Positions 23,681 through 36,087 are shown, counted from the first letter of the stretch. The stretch: 64,000 bases of DNA from Apiotrichum sp. Y4204 (GCA_025531455.1 JAMYHL010000021.1:496001-560000); one strand, 5' to 3'. Program-made: numbers and translations. Notes: generated by a model not told the origin, from the sequence alone.

Positions 23681-23686
23681 TTATAT
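23681..23686 (-). promoter_or_regulatory. TATA-like element upstream of the BTB gene
   Basis: On the minus strand the sequence reads GATATAAG, 64 bases before the BTB start codon. Position and motif fit a TATA box; no expression evidence. Confidence 0.35.
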
Positions 23687-24320
23687 CTCGAGTCGCAACC
23701 GGCTGGGAATCGGTCAAGCTGGAACTTGGGGATGAAGCTTTGAGTCGGGCAGTTGATGTGATGCGAGCGCTGGAAGCATTAGACCTCGGAAGCGGAGGGA
23801 GCTCGTATCGCATGCGATGGGAGCGCTGGACGCCCGACTCCCAGTCGTGATGTCAATCCGACGCCCAGATCCAGGGATCTCATTGACGACGCTGGCATGG
23901 TTACTGGGACGTCTATCGCTATCGTTGCGCAGACCAGGGCGCTATCAAGGAGAGGTGGGACGGGCGTGGAGTCGCCTGGTGACCGGGGCCAGGGCGGGGT
24001 GGAGTTGTGAGGTGCGAGATTGAGAGGAATGAGAACGGAGGGGACTGGAGGGGCGTCGGGGTGCTGTGCTGCACTCTGTAGACGTATGCGACTGGGGCCA
24101 TCGCCCTTGTCGTTGCGCCCGGGTCCTCATTCCTACAGTTAATCCCAGGCTCCCACTCGGAACTCGCACGTTCGCCACTACCTTACACGACGCGGCGGAG
24201 CATCATCACGCTCACGCCCGCTGTGCTCTTCCTTCCGGCCAAACTGGTATCGGAAATGGCCTATCGCTCGGGTACGTCACGAATAGTCTAAGAATGCATC
24301 ACAATCCCATACAAATGCTC
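23687..24320. other. intergenic between BTB and GUA1
   Basis: Contains the BTB promoter region and the 3' flank of GUA1. Small frames on both strands have no domain or conserved start. I see nothing else. Confidence 0.5.
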
Positions 24321-26216
24321 TTACAGCCACTCGACACTGCGACGTCAGCACATTGTCAACATCGGAAGGTACTCACGTTCCAGGGGGCTTGGAAGTAATG
24401 TCGTAAACGACACGGTTAATACCACGGACCTGTGTGTGAGCGTGGGACACCATGCGCCTGGAGAGTTTAGGGTATCTTTGCCACTCGTGCGGAAGCCAAG
24501 TTGATCATTGTCGCGGCAGCAACTTGTCCACTTCACACTGTGGCACACACCCCGCACTCGACTCACCTCGTTGGTAATACGCGACGAGATCTTCTTGAGG
24601 ACAGAGGCCGGGAACTCGAACCAGTCGGCGGTCATGAAGTCCTCGGTGGAAACGGCACGGAGAGCAATGACCTGCTCGTACGTGCGGGCGTCGCCCATGA
24701 CACCGACGGCCTTGACGGGCAGGAGGGCGGCAAAGGCCTGCGAGATGTCGTCGTAGAGGCCAGCCTCGCGGATCTCGTGGATGTAGATGTCGTCCGCGTG
24801 CTGAAGGATGGCAATCTGCTCGCGGGTGACCTCGCCGAGGATACGGATGGCGAGACCGGGGCCGGGGAAGGGGTGACGGCCGACAAGGTGGGCGGGGATG
24901 TCGAGAAGGCGGCCGAGAGCGCGGACCTCGTCCTTGAAGAGCTCGCGGAGGGGCTCAATGAGCTTGAGCTTCATGTCGTCGAGGAGACCACCGACGTTGT
25001 GGTGGGTCTTGATGGTCGCGGAGGGGCCCTTGAACGAGATGGACTCGATGACGTCGGGGTAGAGAGTGCCCTGGAGGAGCCACTCGATGGGTCCGCGGGT
25101 GGTGTCGGCGGCGCACTCCTTCTCAATCTTGGCGGCCTCGGCCTCAAAGACCTCGATGAAGGTGTTGCCGATGATCTTGCGCTTCTTCTCGGGGTCCTCA
25201 ACGCCCTTCAGCCGGCTGAGGAAGAGGTCGGAAGCGTCTACAACGGTGAGGTTGACGCCAAGGTCCTCGGTAAGCATCTTCTTGACCTTCTTGGCCTCGT
25301 CAAGACGGAGAACACCGTTGTCGACCATGATCGCGTGGAAACTGAGAATGTCAAAAACAGCCCCTCGCGCTCGGATTCATCGTTACTTACCGGTCACCGA
25401 TGGCCTCGTGCATGATCTTGGCGGCGACGGTCGAGTCGACACCACCAGAGACGGCACCAATGACCTGACCCTTGTCACCGCAGATCTCACGAATGCGCGC
25501 AATCTCCTTGGGGATAAAGGTCTCCATGCTCCAGCCACCCTTAATGCCACAGATGTTCTTGACGAACGCGCCAATGACCTCCTTGCCCTTGGGCGAGTGA
25601 GTGACCTCAGGGTGGAACTGAACGCCGTAGATGGGCTTGGTCTCGTGGGCGATGGCGGTGAAGGGGGAAGTGGGAGTGTGGGCGACGGGGCGGAAGTTGG
25701 GAGGGCACTGGGTGAGCTGGTCACCGTGGCTCATCCAGACCTGGAGACCCTCGGGGCCGTACTCGATGCCCTCGAAGAGCGCGTCCATGTGCGGGTTGCC
25801 AGTCTTGACGACGGTGATCTTGGCCGAGCCGTACTCGCGGTGGGTGTGGGCGTCGACCTTGCCGCCGTGAGTCAGGGCAATCTCCTGAAGACCGTAGCAG
25901 ATGCCCATGACGGGGACGCCGGCCTCGAAGACGGCAGGGTCGACGTGGGGAGCGTCCGCAGCGTAGACAGAGTAGGGCGAGCCGGAGAGAATGATACCTG
26001 TAGGAGATGTCAGCCATCGATGATACCAAGGACCCTCGCCAAGAGACACATACCCTTGGGCTTCCACTTGAGGTCCGCCATCTTCTGAGTGCAGGGGAGC
26101 ATCTCGCAGTAGACGTTGAGCTCACGGCATCGGCGCGTGATGAGATGCGAGTACTGCGATCCAAAGTCGAGGATGAGGATCGAGTCGTAGAGGTCGTGAA
26201 TCTCAGCGGTCGCCAT
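24321..26216 (-). CDS. GUA1: GMP synthase (glutamine-hydrolysing)
   Basis: Converts XMP to GMP with ATP and glutamine, the last step of de novo guanine nucleotide synthesis. Five exons (26216-26054, 25997-25391, 25341-24567, 24429-24377, 24336-24321) give 537 residues, the usual fungal length. The N-terminal class I amidotransferase has the nucleophile in [11 protein letters not shown] and the His-Glu pair in [14 protein letters not shown]. The ATP-pyrophosphatase domain follows with the PP-loop [13 protein letters not shown] and the next strand [12 protein letters not shown]. The C-terminal dimerisation domain contains [11 protein letters not shown] and ends [15 protein letters not shown] then VEWL, matching the conserved family terminus. 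The last exon codes only five residues, yet it completes that terminus. The gene is divergent from NAXE across 573 bases. Confidence 0.97.
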
Positions 26217-26789
26217 TTTGAATGATTATTATTATGGTGGTGGGGTAGTACCGAGAAAGAAAAGACAAGATGCGGAAATCTTGAGCTCGATGAGCAGTGC
26301 GCGCTCGAGCATCGCGCCGAGACCCCTAGCAGGGTCATGTCGTCCAAAAATCAACAGCGACAATCTACAGCGGACTCGATCACGAGAAAAAAAATAATCT
26401 CATCACATAGAAAAATATTAAATGACGTGTGAAAAATTCAGGGTAAAGCACCAGCAGTCGCCATGCTCTAGTCACGTGCATTCTAACCATACCATGGCTC
26501 CTGGGGCCCCATGCCATTCAGCCAGCATGACGCCATTGATGCCATGCCTCCAAAACGACCGGCCTGACCGAACAAACTGGACTGACTGCTGAACGACCGA
26601 GCATCGAGCAGAGGAAGAGCTCTGACGCGATCTCTCTTCTTCTCTCTTTACTTCTCACTCCCACACAATACTTTGTGGGAAATTCATCACATACCGTTAC
26701 ACATCTACTTTGTTCTATTTTATTTGTCTTGTTCCTCATTCGCCGTTGTTGTTGTCACCACCCCGCTCTCAAAAACGTTCACAGCAACC
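26217..26789. other. divergent promoter between GUA1 and NAXE
   Basis: A 573-base region serves both start codons. It includes an AT-rich block at about 26380-26435 (poly-A and ATATTAAAT) and a TC/TTTC-rich leader before NAXE (26620-26789). No gene is seen. Confidence 0.55.
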
Positions 26790-27772
26790 ATGTCTATCAG
26801 GTACATCGGGCAGCGGCTCGCGCAGCAGATCGACGAGGAGCTCATGTCCACGGCGGGAGCCTTCTCTCTTGACCAGGTGAGCTGCGGTGTCCGCCTCCAC
26901 AGCTCGCCACAGGCCACAGTACTGCCTTCCTCAGCCAACAATTCCCACTTAAACTTCCGATTCAGGACTAACACTCCCAGCTCATGGAACTTGCGGGCCT
27001 CTCGTGTGCGCAAGCGCTCGCCAAGAGCTTCCCTGTCGCAACCCACAAACGCGTGCTCGTGTGCTGCGGTCCTGGTAATCAGGTAAGCTCAGAGTGAGGA
27101 GTGGCTGGGACCTCCTTCACTGGCCTTTGTGCGCGCTGACACTTATCAGGGAGGTGACGGCCTTGTCGCCGCGCGGCATCTCCACCACTTCCACTACACG
27201 CCAACGCTCTTCTACCCCAAGCAGGGGAGCAAGGACATCTACGTTCGTCTCTTGAAGCAGGCCGAAAACCTTGGCATCCCCCTGATCAAGCCGGACGAAT
27301 TCGACACCGCGTTGAAGTCGACCGACGTTGTGCTGGATGCCATTTTCGGTGAGGTACCAATATAGGTGCATTCTAACCTCTCAGGCTTCTCATTCAAGCC
27401 CCCGGTCCGCGCACCATTTGATCGCATCCTGAATTCGCTCGCCAAGACCACCGTACCCATCGTGTCGGTCGATATTCCCTCTGGATGGAATGTCGAGGCG
27501 GGACGCCAGGAGCTCTTCACGACGGAGAAGGAGCCTGTGGAGACCATGGACCCCGCGGCGCTGGTCAGTCTCACTGCTCCTAAGGAGGGTGTGCGCGAAT
27601 ACAAAGGGCGGCACTGGTTGGGTGGACGCTTTGTTCCAGAGTGAGTTTTTGCAAATGGAGGATCTAAAACTCACACAGCAGCGACCTTGCAAAGAAGTAC
27701 GAGCTCAACCTGCCGGACTATCCCGGTGTTGAACAGGTCGTGGAGCTTCCGTCTCCGGCCCCCAAGCTGTAA
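26790..27772 (+). CDS. NAXE: NAD(P)H-hydrate epimerase (YjeF N-terminal family)
   Basis: Repairs hydrated NAD(P)H by interconverting the R and S epimers so that the dehydratase can act. Five exons (26790-26876, 26981-27082, 27150-27348, 27385-27640, 27682-27772) give 244 residues, the usual stand-alone length without the dehydratase domain. Visible motifs are [13 protein letters not shown], the dinucleotide/phosphate loop [31 protein letters not shown] and the metal/substrate segment [12 protein letters not shown]. The product ends [19 protein letters not shown], typical of the family. The ATG at 26790 begins [18 protein letters not shown]. No obvious mitochondrial presequence is seen. Confidence 0.95.
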
Positions 27773-27959
27773 AGGAGTAGAAGAAAGGAAAAATGCATAA
27801 TGCTGTATGAGAGTCCTATCTCCTGTCTTTCCGCGAGTTCGACGCGTTCTATTGTAATCCCGCCAGGAACTCCATCTAAAGAGTTAGTTTATTCAGGCTT
27901 GATGACTCTTCCACTCATTAGTATGGTCACTGTCACATCGCCGACCAAAATCTGCACTG

Positions 27960-28975
27960 TCACTGGCGAATGGGAGGCAGCTTCATGTTATCAAGGATCG
28001 TGACGGGGTTCTCGAGGTCGACCTGGTCCCAGCTACGCGTTAGTGGAGAAAGATCACAACCACGTACTTCTGCACCCGCCGCGGCAGATCACCACCATCC
28101 TCCCAGTTCAGGCCGCGCCCTCTAAACTCGTTCTTCACGAGGGCGGTATACGCGTCCCAGAACACGGCGTACCCCTTCGTCGTGAGGTGAAGGCCATCAC
28201 TGCTATCAGCACACATCTGGGCCACACTCACCTAAGGTATCCATCTATGTTCGTCCCCTGCGCGGCCTCGAGGATCCCATCAAACATATCCACCACTCCA
28301 ATCCTCCAATTTCTCCCCTCCCTTTCCTTTTCCTTGAACTCTCTCCCGAGTGAACGCACAGCCTCGGCGTACTGTCTCGTATTCTCCAGGCTCCGGTCAA
28401 GCGGGAATGGAAGGTTCTCCAACAGACGCTCACACACGGGCGGCGGGGTGACGAGCACAATGTTGAGTCCCTTCTCGTGGGCCGCCGCATACGGCGAATC
28501 GGGGGCCGTAAGCGCGTCGAGGAAGAAGCGCAGGTTTGCGGTGTACTCCTCCAACGGGACGTGTTGGCGGGGATTAAGCTCTGGAAGCGCAGAGTCGTTT
28601 GCACCTGAGAGTCAGAGGTGTATGGTAAATGGCCTCACCAAACCAAATGGTCACGAGACGCACAGTCTGCGCCGGGCTGCTGAGTCGCGCAAAGATCGTG
28701 TCCCAGAGTACGCGGGCCCTGCCGTCAGCAAACCTCTGACAGGAGAACGCACCAGCGCGTGTTGTACCCCGAGTACCCGCGGTTCAAGACGTCGAGGTGG
28801 CGACGGTACGCATCTGTATGTTAGCAAGATGAGGAAGTAGAGATCGTACTGGAGAACCGGTCCTGCATTCCCCCGACGACGTCCTGCTGCTGCGTGAGGG
28901 AGTCGCCCTTCGGTTAGTTTTGCTCGGCGGGGAACGCACGAATAGGACGATGCAGTCCTGGAACGGCGCGGCCAT
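27960..28975 (-). CDS. IAH1: GDSL-type esterase, isoamyl acetate-hydrolysing (IAH1-like)
   Basis: Predicted SGNH-fold esterase acting on short acyl or acetate esters. Seven exons (28975-28940, 28907-28850, 28813-28753, 28718-28639, 28604-28232, 28202-28068, 28032-27960) give 271 residues. All four SGNH blocks are present: GDSLTQQ with the nucleophile Ser (at residues 13-16), the Gly block RGYSGYNTRW, the Asn block IWFGANDSALP and the Asp-His block SSDGLHLTTKGY. Six introns of 29-39 nt break this small gene; the 29-nt one (28203-28231) is among the shortest in the window. The order and spacing of blocks fit the IAH1 branch, which lacks a signal peptide, rather than secreted GDSL lipases. Confidence 0.9.
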
Positions 28976-29468
28976 GGTGAATAGTGAATTCTGGATAGAG
29001 TAGAGTTCCGCAGGTGTTCTGGATCTGTCTAGTTATCTATGCAAGTGACAAGGGCAGATGGATTGAGCGGACGTTGACTCTGTGGACTTTTGTGGACTCT
29101 CAACATTGTGGGCCGACGGTGGAGGTTGTCTGGGTGGAGGCTTCGGCTCATTCTCGGGCCATTATAGGTTGTCAGAGAACCCAGGATCGTTCAGACTTGG
29201 AGACTTTGGGACGCAAACTCGTTGGTACTCGTCACCCACGTACCGCGTTCACATCTCAGATTGCTCGATAGATCGATATCGATCATATCAGTGATCAGCG
29301 CGTTGACGGTGACAATATGCCCGAGTTTTAGGCCGAGAGACCGAGAAATGAGATATGGCGACATGAGACATCACAGAATGAAACGCGTGTGGTGACAAAC
29401 TACTCTCATCCTCCCACCATCCACGTCTCACTGCCAAGGTCCTGCATTAGATACACCGGTATAGATTT
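28976..29468. other. intergenic between IAH1-like and beta-lactamase-like genes
   Basis: Holds the IAH1-like promoter and the 3' flank of the next minus-strand gene. It includes a short inverted ATCGATATCGAT-like palindrome near 29270-29284. No gene is seen. Confidence 0.45.
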
Positions 29469-30816
29469 CTACTTCTCAAAAGCCGCATACACCTCCTTCT
29501 GGTACTTGATGTACTCCTCAATCCACATGGGGTGCGACTTGTCGAGCAGATTCGTGCCGAACAAGCCCTGGCCATCAGCATCCAACCACGACGGCCACTC
29601 ACAATGATATTCGACTCCGGGTCAATCCAGTACTCGGTCTTGGCCGCGCCGCCCCACCACCCAGTCGGCGCCTTACGCCCAAACTCGGCGTCCTCCTCAA
29701 TGAGACACAGCCCGACAGAGTGCGACACGCTCCGGCCCGAGACCATGCCCGCGTCCGTGTGCCCGAAACTCCCGAGGAACTCGCCGAGTTGCTTATATAC
29801 CTGCGGCTGCTCGTCGCGAGGGGGAAGCGCATTCGTGAACAGCAGCTTGAACCCGGCTGGAGAGAGGATCCCGCCCTCGCGGTCCCGGCACCGCAGAATA
29901 TGCTGCAGGAAGGTGAGGTACTCCCTCAGCGGGCCGATCGTGCCCCCGCCTCCCGAAAGAACACCGATATCCTCGGGTCGCAGTCGCGGCACGGGGCGGA
30001 ATCCGTCAATGTGTACCAATTCTCCCGCCTCGTCGCGCCCGCACAGCTGCATCAGGCGGTTGCGCACCTCGTCTCGCGGATAGAACGTAATGCTCTTGAG
30101 CCCACACGGCTTGTAAATGTGCTCGTCAAAGTACTCTTCCAGCGTCTGCCCCGTTGCGCGCCATACAATGATGCCTGCCCAGTCAATGCCGTACCCGTAC
30201 ATGAAGCATTCTCCCGGCTCGGCAAGGAGAGGCACACAATACGCCTCGACTACGGCGTGCTTTGCGTTCCAGTTTGGCAAGTTGTTCTCGCGCTCCCATC
30301 GCCCCAGCAGCGGGATCAGGGCGCCGTACCCGATTCCCGCATTGTGTGAGAGGAGGTGTGCAAGCGTCATCGGCCGCGTGCGCTGTGCATAGATTGGCTC
30401 GCCCTCGGGCCCGTCAGACGTGTAGCCCTTCAGAATCGGCTGCTTGGCCAGCTCGGGCGCATACTTGTCAATCACACCCGGGTCGAACAGGTCCAGCACG
30501 CCGCGCTCGTGCAGCTGGATACACGCGATGGAGGTCATGACTTTTGTCATGGACCACAACTCGACCGCTGAAGTGAGTACATTTTCGCGGTCGGCTACCC
30601 ACTCGTGTCGTCGTCCACCTGGCCCTTGTCCGGCTCGCCGTGCACGCGCTCGCCCTTGGTCGCCCAGTAGAGCACGTCGTCGGCGCTCGCGATGCCGTGG
30701 AACTGCGCCGGGAACCGGCCGCTGTCGACCGACTCATCGAGGAACGCCCGCAGCGCGGCGCGGCCCTTGGCCGAGATGCGGGGAGTCGGAAGGCTGTCGG
30801 CGAGTGCTGCTGTCAT
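29469..30816 (-). CDS. beta-lactamase-fold serine hydrolase
   Basis: Serine hydrolase of the class C beta-lactamase / EstB family (Pfam Beta-lactamase). Exons 30816-30603, 30567-29603 and 29567-29469 give 425 residues; both introns are 35 nt. The SxxK catalytic motif is SMTK in VELWSMTKVMTSIACI. The second catalytic Tyr lies in ECFMYGYGIDWAG, and a Gly-rich C-terminal strand GWWGGAAKTEYWIDP takes the place of the KTG box. No signal peptide is seen, so a cytosolic esterase or transesterase role is likelier than cell-wall action. Fungal relatives include lovastatin acyltransferase-like enzymes and many uncharacterised esterases; substrate unknown. No biosynthetic gene cluster surrounds it. Confidence 0.87.
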
Positions 30817-31617
30817 GCTGTGGGTGGATGCTGGTCAAGATGATGGGGGAAGCGATCAATCCATCTGGCTATTCTATACAAAGCAGGCATGGTCCGGCGC
30901 CGGAGCTGGTGAACACTCGGCTACCCAAGACCCTGGCTGACGTTGGTCCAACAGGCCAGGACATGGGCATCGGCCTTGCCCGAGGATCTACAGTAGGAGT
31001 CGCGTCAATCGTGTGGTAGAATACACGTTAAGCGACACAGAGACCCCAGCTTGGCATAACAACCCATTGATCAAGCTACCTTTACGGAGCTCTTCCGCGG
31101 CCGCTATCGGGGTTTAGCCAGCTGTACCCAGGACGCCGATGTCTTTGGGCGATGCGACTGTTGTTTGTACCATCGTGTCCGCTTGCACGCTTGGCTGATT
31201 GCACATTCCTTGCACGGGAGTGTATATCCCGAGCCCCGCACTTGCCCCGCATCGACAGCATGGGCCTCCACGCCTCCACTTCTCCACTTCCACATGCCAC
31301 CAGATGCCAAGGATGGAGCGACCAAGCATCGCAACGCAGGTCTCGACGTAATACGTCCCTCGTAGCATGTCACCTGGTCAGCTTTCAATCATGCTCGGAG
31401 CAGGGTGGATCCGTTGCCGTTCTATGCCGAAATGAGATAGCGACGATCGTGTGTCTGGTGGTGACAACCCGAGACCATTGTCTCAGGTGGCATCTGGAAC
31501 AATGGGGGACAAGTTCATACACATCTCTCTCTACAAATTTCTATAGGATCGCCCTCGACTCAGTTCTAAGGTGTTGCTTCAATTAATAACGCCTGTTCAA
31601 CTATCAATAGTCTCACC
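30817..31617. other. intergenic
   Basis: Lies between the beta-lactamase-like gene (its promoter side) and the 3' end of the BRCT/C48-like gene. Small overlapping frames occur on both strands with no recognised domain. Nothing else is seen. Confidence 0.45.
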
Positions 31618-34600
31618 CTATGCTAGGTGGCCGGTTGACGCCGTCCATCCGAGGCGGGTGATGAGACGCTCAGCCATGATGGACGTGATCACGTGGGGAG
31701 GGATGAAGTGTTTGTCGTGAGGGGGTGGGACGCGGAAAGAGTATTCAGGCTTGTTATCGGCGAGCGAATTATCCTTATCCTTTCCCAGCTTGTTATCGAC
31801 GTACATGGAGAGCGGGTGCTGATCCGCGAGCGTGGGAGCCTCGCCCTGCGGGACGGGGAACATCTCAAAACGATGTTCGCAGTTCTTGTTGTGAATCCGT
31901 CCCTGGAGCTGGTCCTCCACTGTGTTCTTGATGGAATCGGATGTGCCGTTTGACGTCAAGAGCGGTCCAAGGGCTTCGACGGCGGTATGTGCCGATTCAT
32001 CAGGACCTGAGAATGCGAAGAGCTCGCAGGCATGAGTGACCAGCAAAGCGGACAACGCCCTGTCCACGCGCACGGGTGACTGGTGTCAGACTATTTCCAA
32101 ACCGGTTACTAGCTTACAGCAATCACAAACATCTTGATGGGGACAGGGTCCTTCAGATGAGAAAAGAGATTTTTCGCAATCATGCGCAACAGCTGCCAAT
32201 CATGTGAGCATAGGTGGATGCGTTGGGACATTTGTTGACCGCACTCACAGGTTCGATGTTGTGTGGAGCAGTCCAGGAACGACAGGCCGGATCGTACAGA
32301 GTGAGAGTCATCTTATTTGGGTCGGCCATACACGCATACCAATCGCTGTCAAACAGCATTGGGAAAACAAATCGATGACAAGTCTCAAATGTGAGCTAAA
32401 ATGTCAGTTACCTCTGAAGCCACATCCAGGCTGGGCAACAGGATAGCGACCCGAAGGGCGTACTCACCGGCGACGGAATATCGTTCGAGAAGCATTCTTT
32501 GTCAAATAATGACTCGAAGTAGTATGTGTTGCCCACTGCAATGTAGTGATGAGTGCTGAGATCGAGGGCGGCCATGTAGGCGTCGACAATGTCGCGCGTC
32601 GCTTGCCCGGTGTCAAACAGTTTAATAACTGAACTCCTTGTCGGCAGCCGCAGGCCCAGTCCGAGACCATAGGGACGCTTCTTCTCCTGATTTTGCGGAA
32701 CTTTGTTCCACGACTCCTCGCTACAGAGCATGTCCTGCAGCACGCGCTGCAAACAGTCCTATGCCGGTCAGCTTTGCGCGGGTCACTTCTCCCCCAATAC
32801 TCACACAAACAGGACGTAAGCTGCGGGCATGGCGGACCACCTTGTCAATACAGTTACAAGTCGATTTGGAGAGAGACTCTTCTCCGTAACCAGAAGCTTT
32901 GTCCAGAGGCGGGATCTGAAAGAGGACGCTGTAGTCCAAACCCTCGGCTCGCTGCCTCCTCTGCGCCTGCTTCTCCTCCTTCTCCTTCTGCCTCTGCAAC
33001 GCCTTCTGTGCCTCCTCCTCCCTCGCCTTCACTTGCTTGATCGCTTTGAGCTGTCGTTTTTCCTTCATGCGACGGGTCCGGTTGCGTTTCTGGACTTTGG
33101 ACTTGGCCTCCTTTTCATCTGGCACAGCAGTTTGATCCTGTGCGGAAGGCGCTTCGGAATACGATGGCGGGGACGAGTCTTCCAGGTTAACCTCAGTATC
33201 TGTGGATGAGTCATAATTGCTGGCATCCACCGGGGTTGTAATCGGCGGGGCGGAGGAAGGTGTTGTAATGGGCGAGGCGACAGAAGTTAGGATCGAGGAA
33301 GCATCTGGCGATGGCCCTCCGTTTCCAACATCCCCTGTGGCTACATTCGAGGAAGAGGGGGGATTTGACACACTGGGCAAAGTATCCGAGGGGGTGGGCG
33401 TACCGGTGTCGTTTTCACCCTCTGTCACAGGCGGGAAATACTGTGAGCCGTGACCACAAATGGGGCAGCAGCCTGACCCGTCGCTCGGGGAGAAAAGGGT
33501 CGGCGTTGACCTGGCCGACTCGCTATGGGCTGCCGCCGCAACCTCAGTCGCCGCCGCAGCCTTGGCTGCCCCAGCGGCCCTTCTGGCGATCTTCGCTGCT
33601 TTGGCTGCGGCGCGTTTCTCTTTCTTGCTCTGCCTGGACGACGAAATCACGGATTTAGGTGCCTCAGACTGCTCCGGCTCTTCCGCTGGACCAGGGGGTG
33701 TCGGCACGATAGGCTCCTCCGGCTCGACGGGTTCCTCCGGCTCTGTCACGGTGATAATCGGCACCGGAGGGAGGGGCACGGGGGCACGCTGTGGCGCGTT
33801 GGGGTAAGTCGCAACGTATTCCTCCAGCTGTCCCACGATGTTCGCAACCGCGGTGTTGGCACCGATAGGTGTTGCAGTACCCTCGCTAACTGTGTCGTCC
33901 CCGAGGTCCGCTCGAGGCTCGACCTCGTTCCCGTCCTCAAAGTACGCCCCCAGGTCCTCCTCAGAGTTCCCCGCATCAGTCTCAGTTTCGGGGAGGGCTT
34001 CGAGAGCCGCCAACGGGCTCATGGGATGGCCGAGTCCAAGTCCGTTGTACTGACGCTGCGGTGTCGACGACCAGGGGCGCGACCTCAGGGGGTGGGGCTC
34101 ATTCACGATGCTCTCAAACTCGGACGAGGTGGCAGTGTCGTAGGACGTGTGAATGGTCTGTAGAGAGGTGTCACGAGCCTCATGTGGCTGAGAATGCGTC
34201 GGGGTCGGGGTATTATTAGCCGGTACTGGGGTGGAACATGACGAGGAAGACGAGCTTGGACCTGATGTCTGCAGCTGGACAGGTTCCTGGGTATTCTGTT
34301 CAGAACCCCGAATCAATTCGGCTGGCGACGCGGTATTTCCATTATCGCGAGCGTCGGTGCGATGCTCGCTATTGACTGCGTAATGGTAATCACCGCCCGT
34401 GGTAGAACCCTCAGGAGGGTAATTGATGGTGAACCACCCAGGCGGGGGAACAACATGGAGAGGCGCAAATCCAGGCGGAGGCGGAGGCGGAAGCGGAGGC
34501 GGAGGAGGAGTCTCAGACGGAGTATGAACCTCAGGAGGAGTCTGGACTACCGGCAGAATCTTGAAGGGCTTCACAGGGAAGGGTGGAGGAAGACCATAGT

Positions 34601-35232
34601 GTACTGGGGCCTGGGCTGGGGCGGAGCTCGGCAACTGACTGGGTCAGATCAATGTAAAAATATGGCAGCTTACAATCTCAGGCTGAACGTGATCGATACA
34701 CTGGTACGGGTTGGCGAAGGGACAGAGCTTGGAAGTAAGGGTGACAAACTTCTGCAGCAGAATATGAGCTGTGTCTGCCTTGATCTCCGCCTCCCACAGG
34801 CTGAGGTCTGCGTCATCAACGTCGAGGGGCTCGCCTTCTTTGACGCTCTCTTCGATCCAGTGGGTTGGGACAAGAGGCAGGCGGGTACGATAGTCTTTGA
34901 TGGTCGCATTTGCGGTGGCGCAGCTCGTCTGCTGATTGAAGTCGAAGACGACGTAGTCGACTAACCTGTGCGGTTCGGGAACGACCTCGCCGCCGTGGAA
35001 CTGACGATCAGCCACTGTTCTGCAGTATTTAGTAACAGATACTGACCACGATGGTTTGAGCGATGAAGAAGAAATGATTTGGATCCATCAGCTTCTTGGG
35101 AACGAAGAAGAGTTTGTCTTTGAAGATTGCGGTCGGGGTCGGTTGCCGATACTCTTCCTCCACGACGGACGGGCGGACGGGCTCACTTGTCGAGCGGCTC
35201 AACGGCTGGCTCCTGAGTGAGAGCCTGCCCAT
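31618..35232 (-). CDS. protein with N-terminal BRCT-like domain and C-terminal degenerate C48 (Ulp1/SENP)-like domain
   Basis: Seven exons (35232-35043, 35014-34674, 34634-32805, 32758-32468, 32395-32249, 32192-32118, 32079-31618) close in frame to 1111 residues. Residues about 25-145 look like a BRCT domain: IFKDKLFFVPKKL, HGGEVVPEP, VDYVVFDFN and LVPTHWIEESVKEG. The large middle is Pro/Ser/Glu-rich and disordered, with a Lys/Arg coiled-coil stretch (about residues 710-760) rich in KEKRQ. The C-terminal 300 residues follow the Ulp1 order: ATRDIVDAYMAALD, VGNTYYFESLF, FVFPMLFDSDWYACMAD, LTLYDPACRSW and SPVRVDRALSALLVTHACELF. Active C48 enzymes have His before the Trp, Gln in the PxQ box and Cys-Gly; here they read Asp, Arg and Leu-Ser. 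So it is probably a non-catalytic binding module. The first intron is only 28 nt. Domain calls are by eye. Confidence 0.72.
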
Positions 35233-35387
35233 GCTGATGAGGAAAGTGAGGAAGACAGTGGAATATGATCGAGGGGTGGTTAGAAGGTCAACTGTGTAGA
35301 AGACCACGAGGTCGTTAAACGGGTATGAGAGTAGGAAGGGAAGAGGAAGGGGGGAGCTGCGGACTTGATGACGGCTCACGAGCTGTG

Positions 35388-35396
35388 ACTTATATA
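35388..35396 (-). promoter_or_regulatory. TATA-like element upstream of the BRCT/C48-like gene
   Basis: The minus strand reads GCATATATAAG about 155 bases upstream of the start codon at 35232. Motif only. Confidence 0.35.
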
Positions 35397-36087
35397 TGCA
35401 GCTTTAGTTGAGGGAGTGGATGTTGATGTTGCTGAAAGTCAGTCAGCTTGATGAAGGCATTGCCTCATCGTCGCGCCCTGCGGGCGTCACCAATGGACCT
35501 GGTCGGAGGTGTCTTCCTTGCGTTTCGTGTGTCACCACACTCGTCAGGTCGCCCTTCATTGTAGTGCGAGAGAGGGGCCGGAGTACCAGTGCTCTTGCTG
35601 CCCTCTCGTTGTAACGGTAGGTGTTAGTGTCAAGAGTGAGAGTGAGTGATAGAATGAGGACGGGACCAAGAGGCAGTTGTTCTTGGGACATGGGCAACAT
35701 GGGCTCGTGGTGACCGTCATGGTTCTTTGGCGGACGACTGGGCCCCCGTGCACACAAGGCGTTTCGGTGGCGGTCGGGTGCCTGCGGTGCGAGAGTTGAG
35801 CACCCCTCAAAGAACGTTTAAACGCGCCCTGCGGATGTTTCGAGGGGCCGCCCGTGACCTCTGGACGACAGGGAACTTCGAACAAAAGATGGACAGCCCA
35901 AAGAGGAGCTCGACGGCCGGCCCAGCTCGAGACCGTCGTTACTTGCCACTCCAGCTATCCACTGTTCGTAATGAGTACATGCAATCCCACGCACCTCCAG
36001 TGGCCCCCAGGCAGCTGGACTCGTGTGTTCCCTACGTATACCATGTATAACCTGAAGTATCCTGATGTGTTCCTTCGAATGCCGGCC
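35397..36087. other. intergenic
   Basis: Upstream region of the BRCT/C48-like gene and 3' flank of the GPI-anchored protein gene. Frames of up to about 109 codons on either strand have no recognisable feature. Nothing else is seen. Confidence 0.45.

Noticed and set aside
24501..25415. 304-codon plus-strand open frame
   Set aside because: Antisense to GUA1 exon 3; GUA1 motifs and splice sites fix the real strand.
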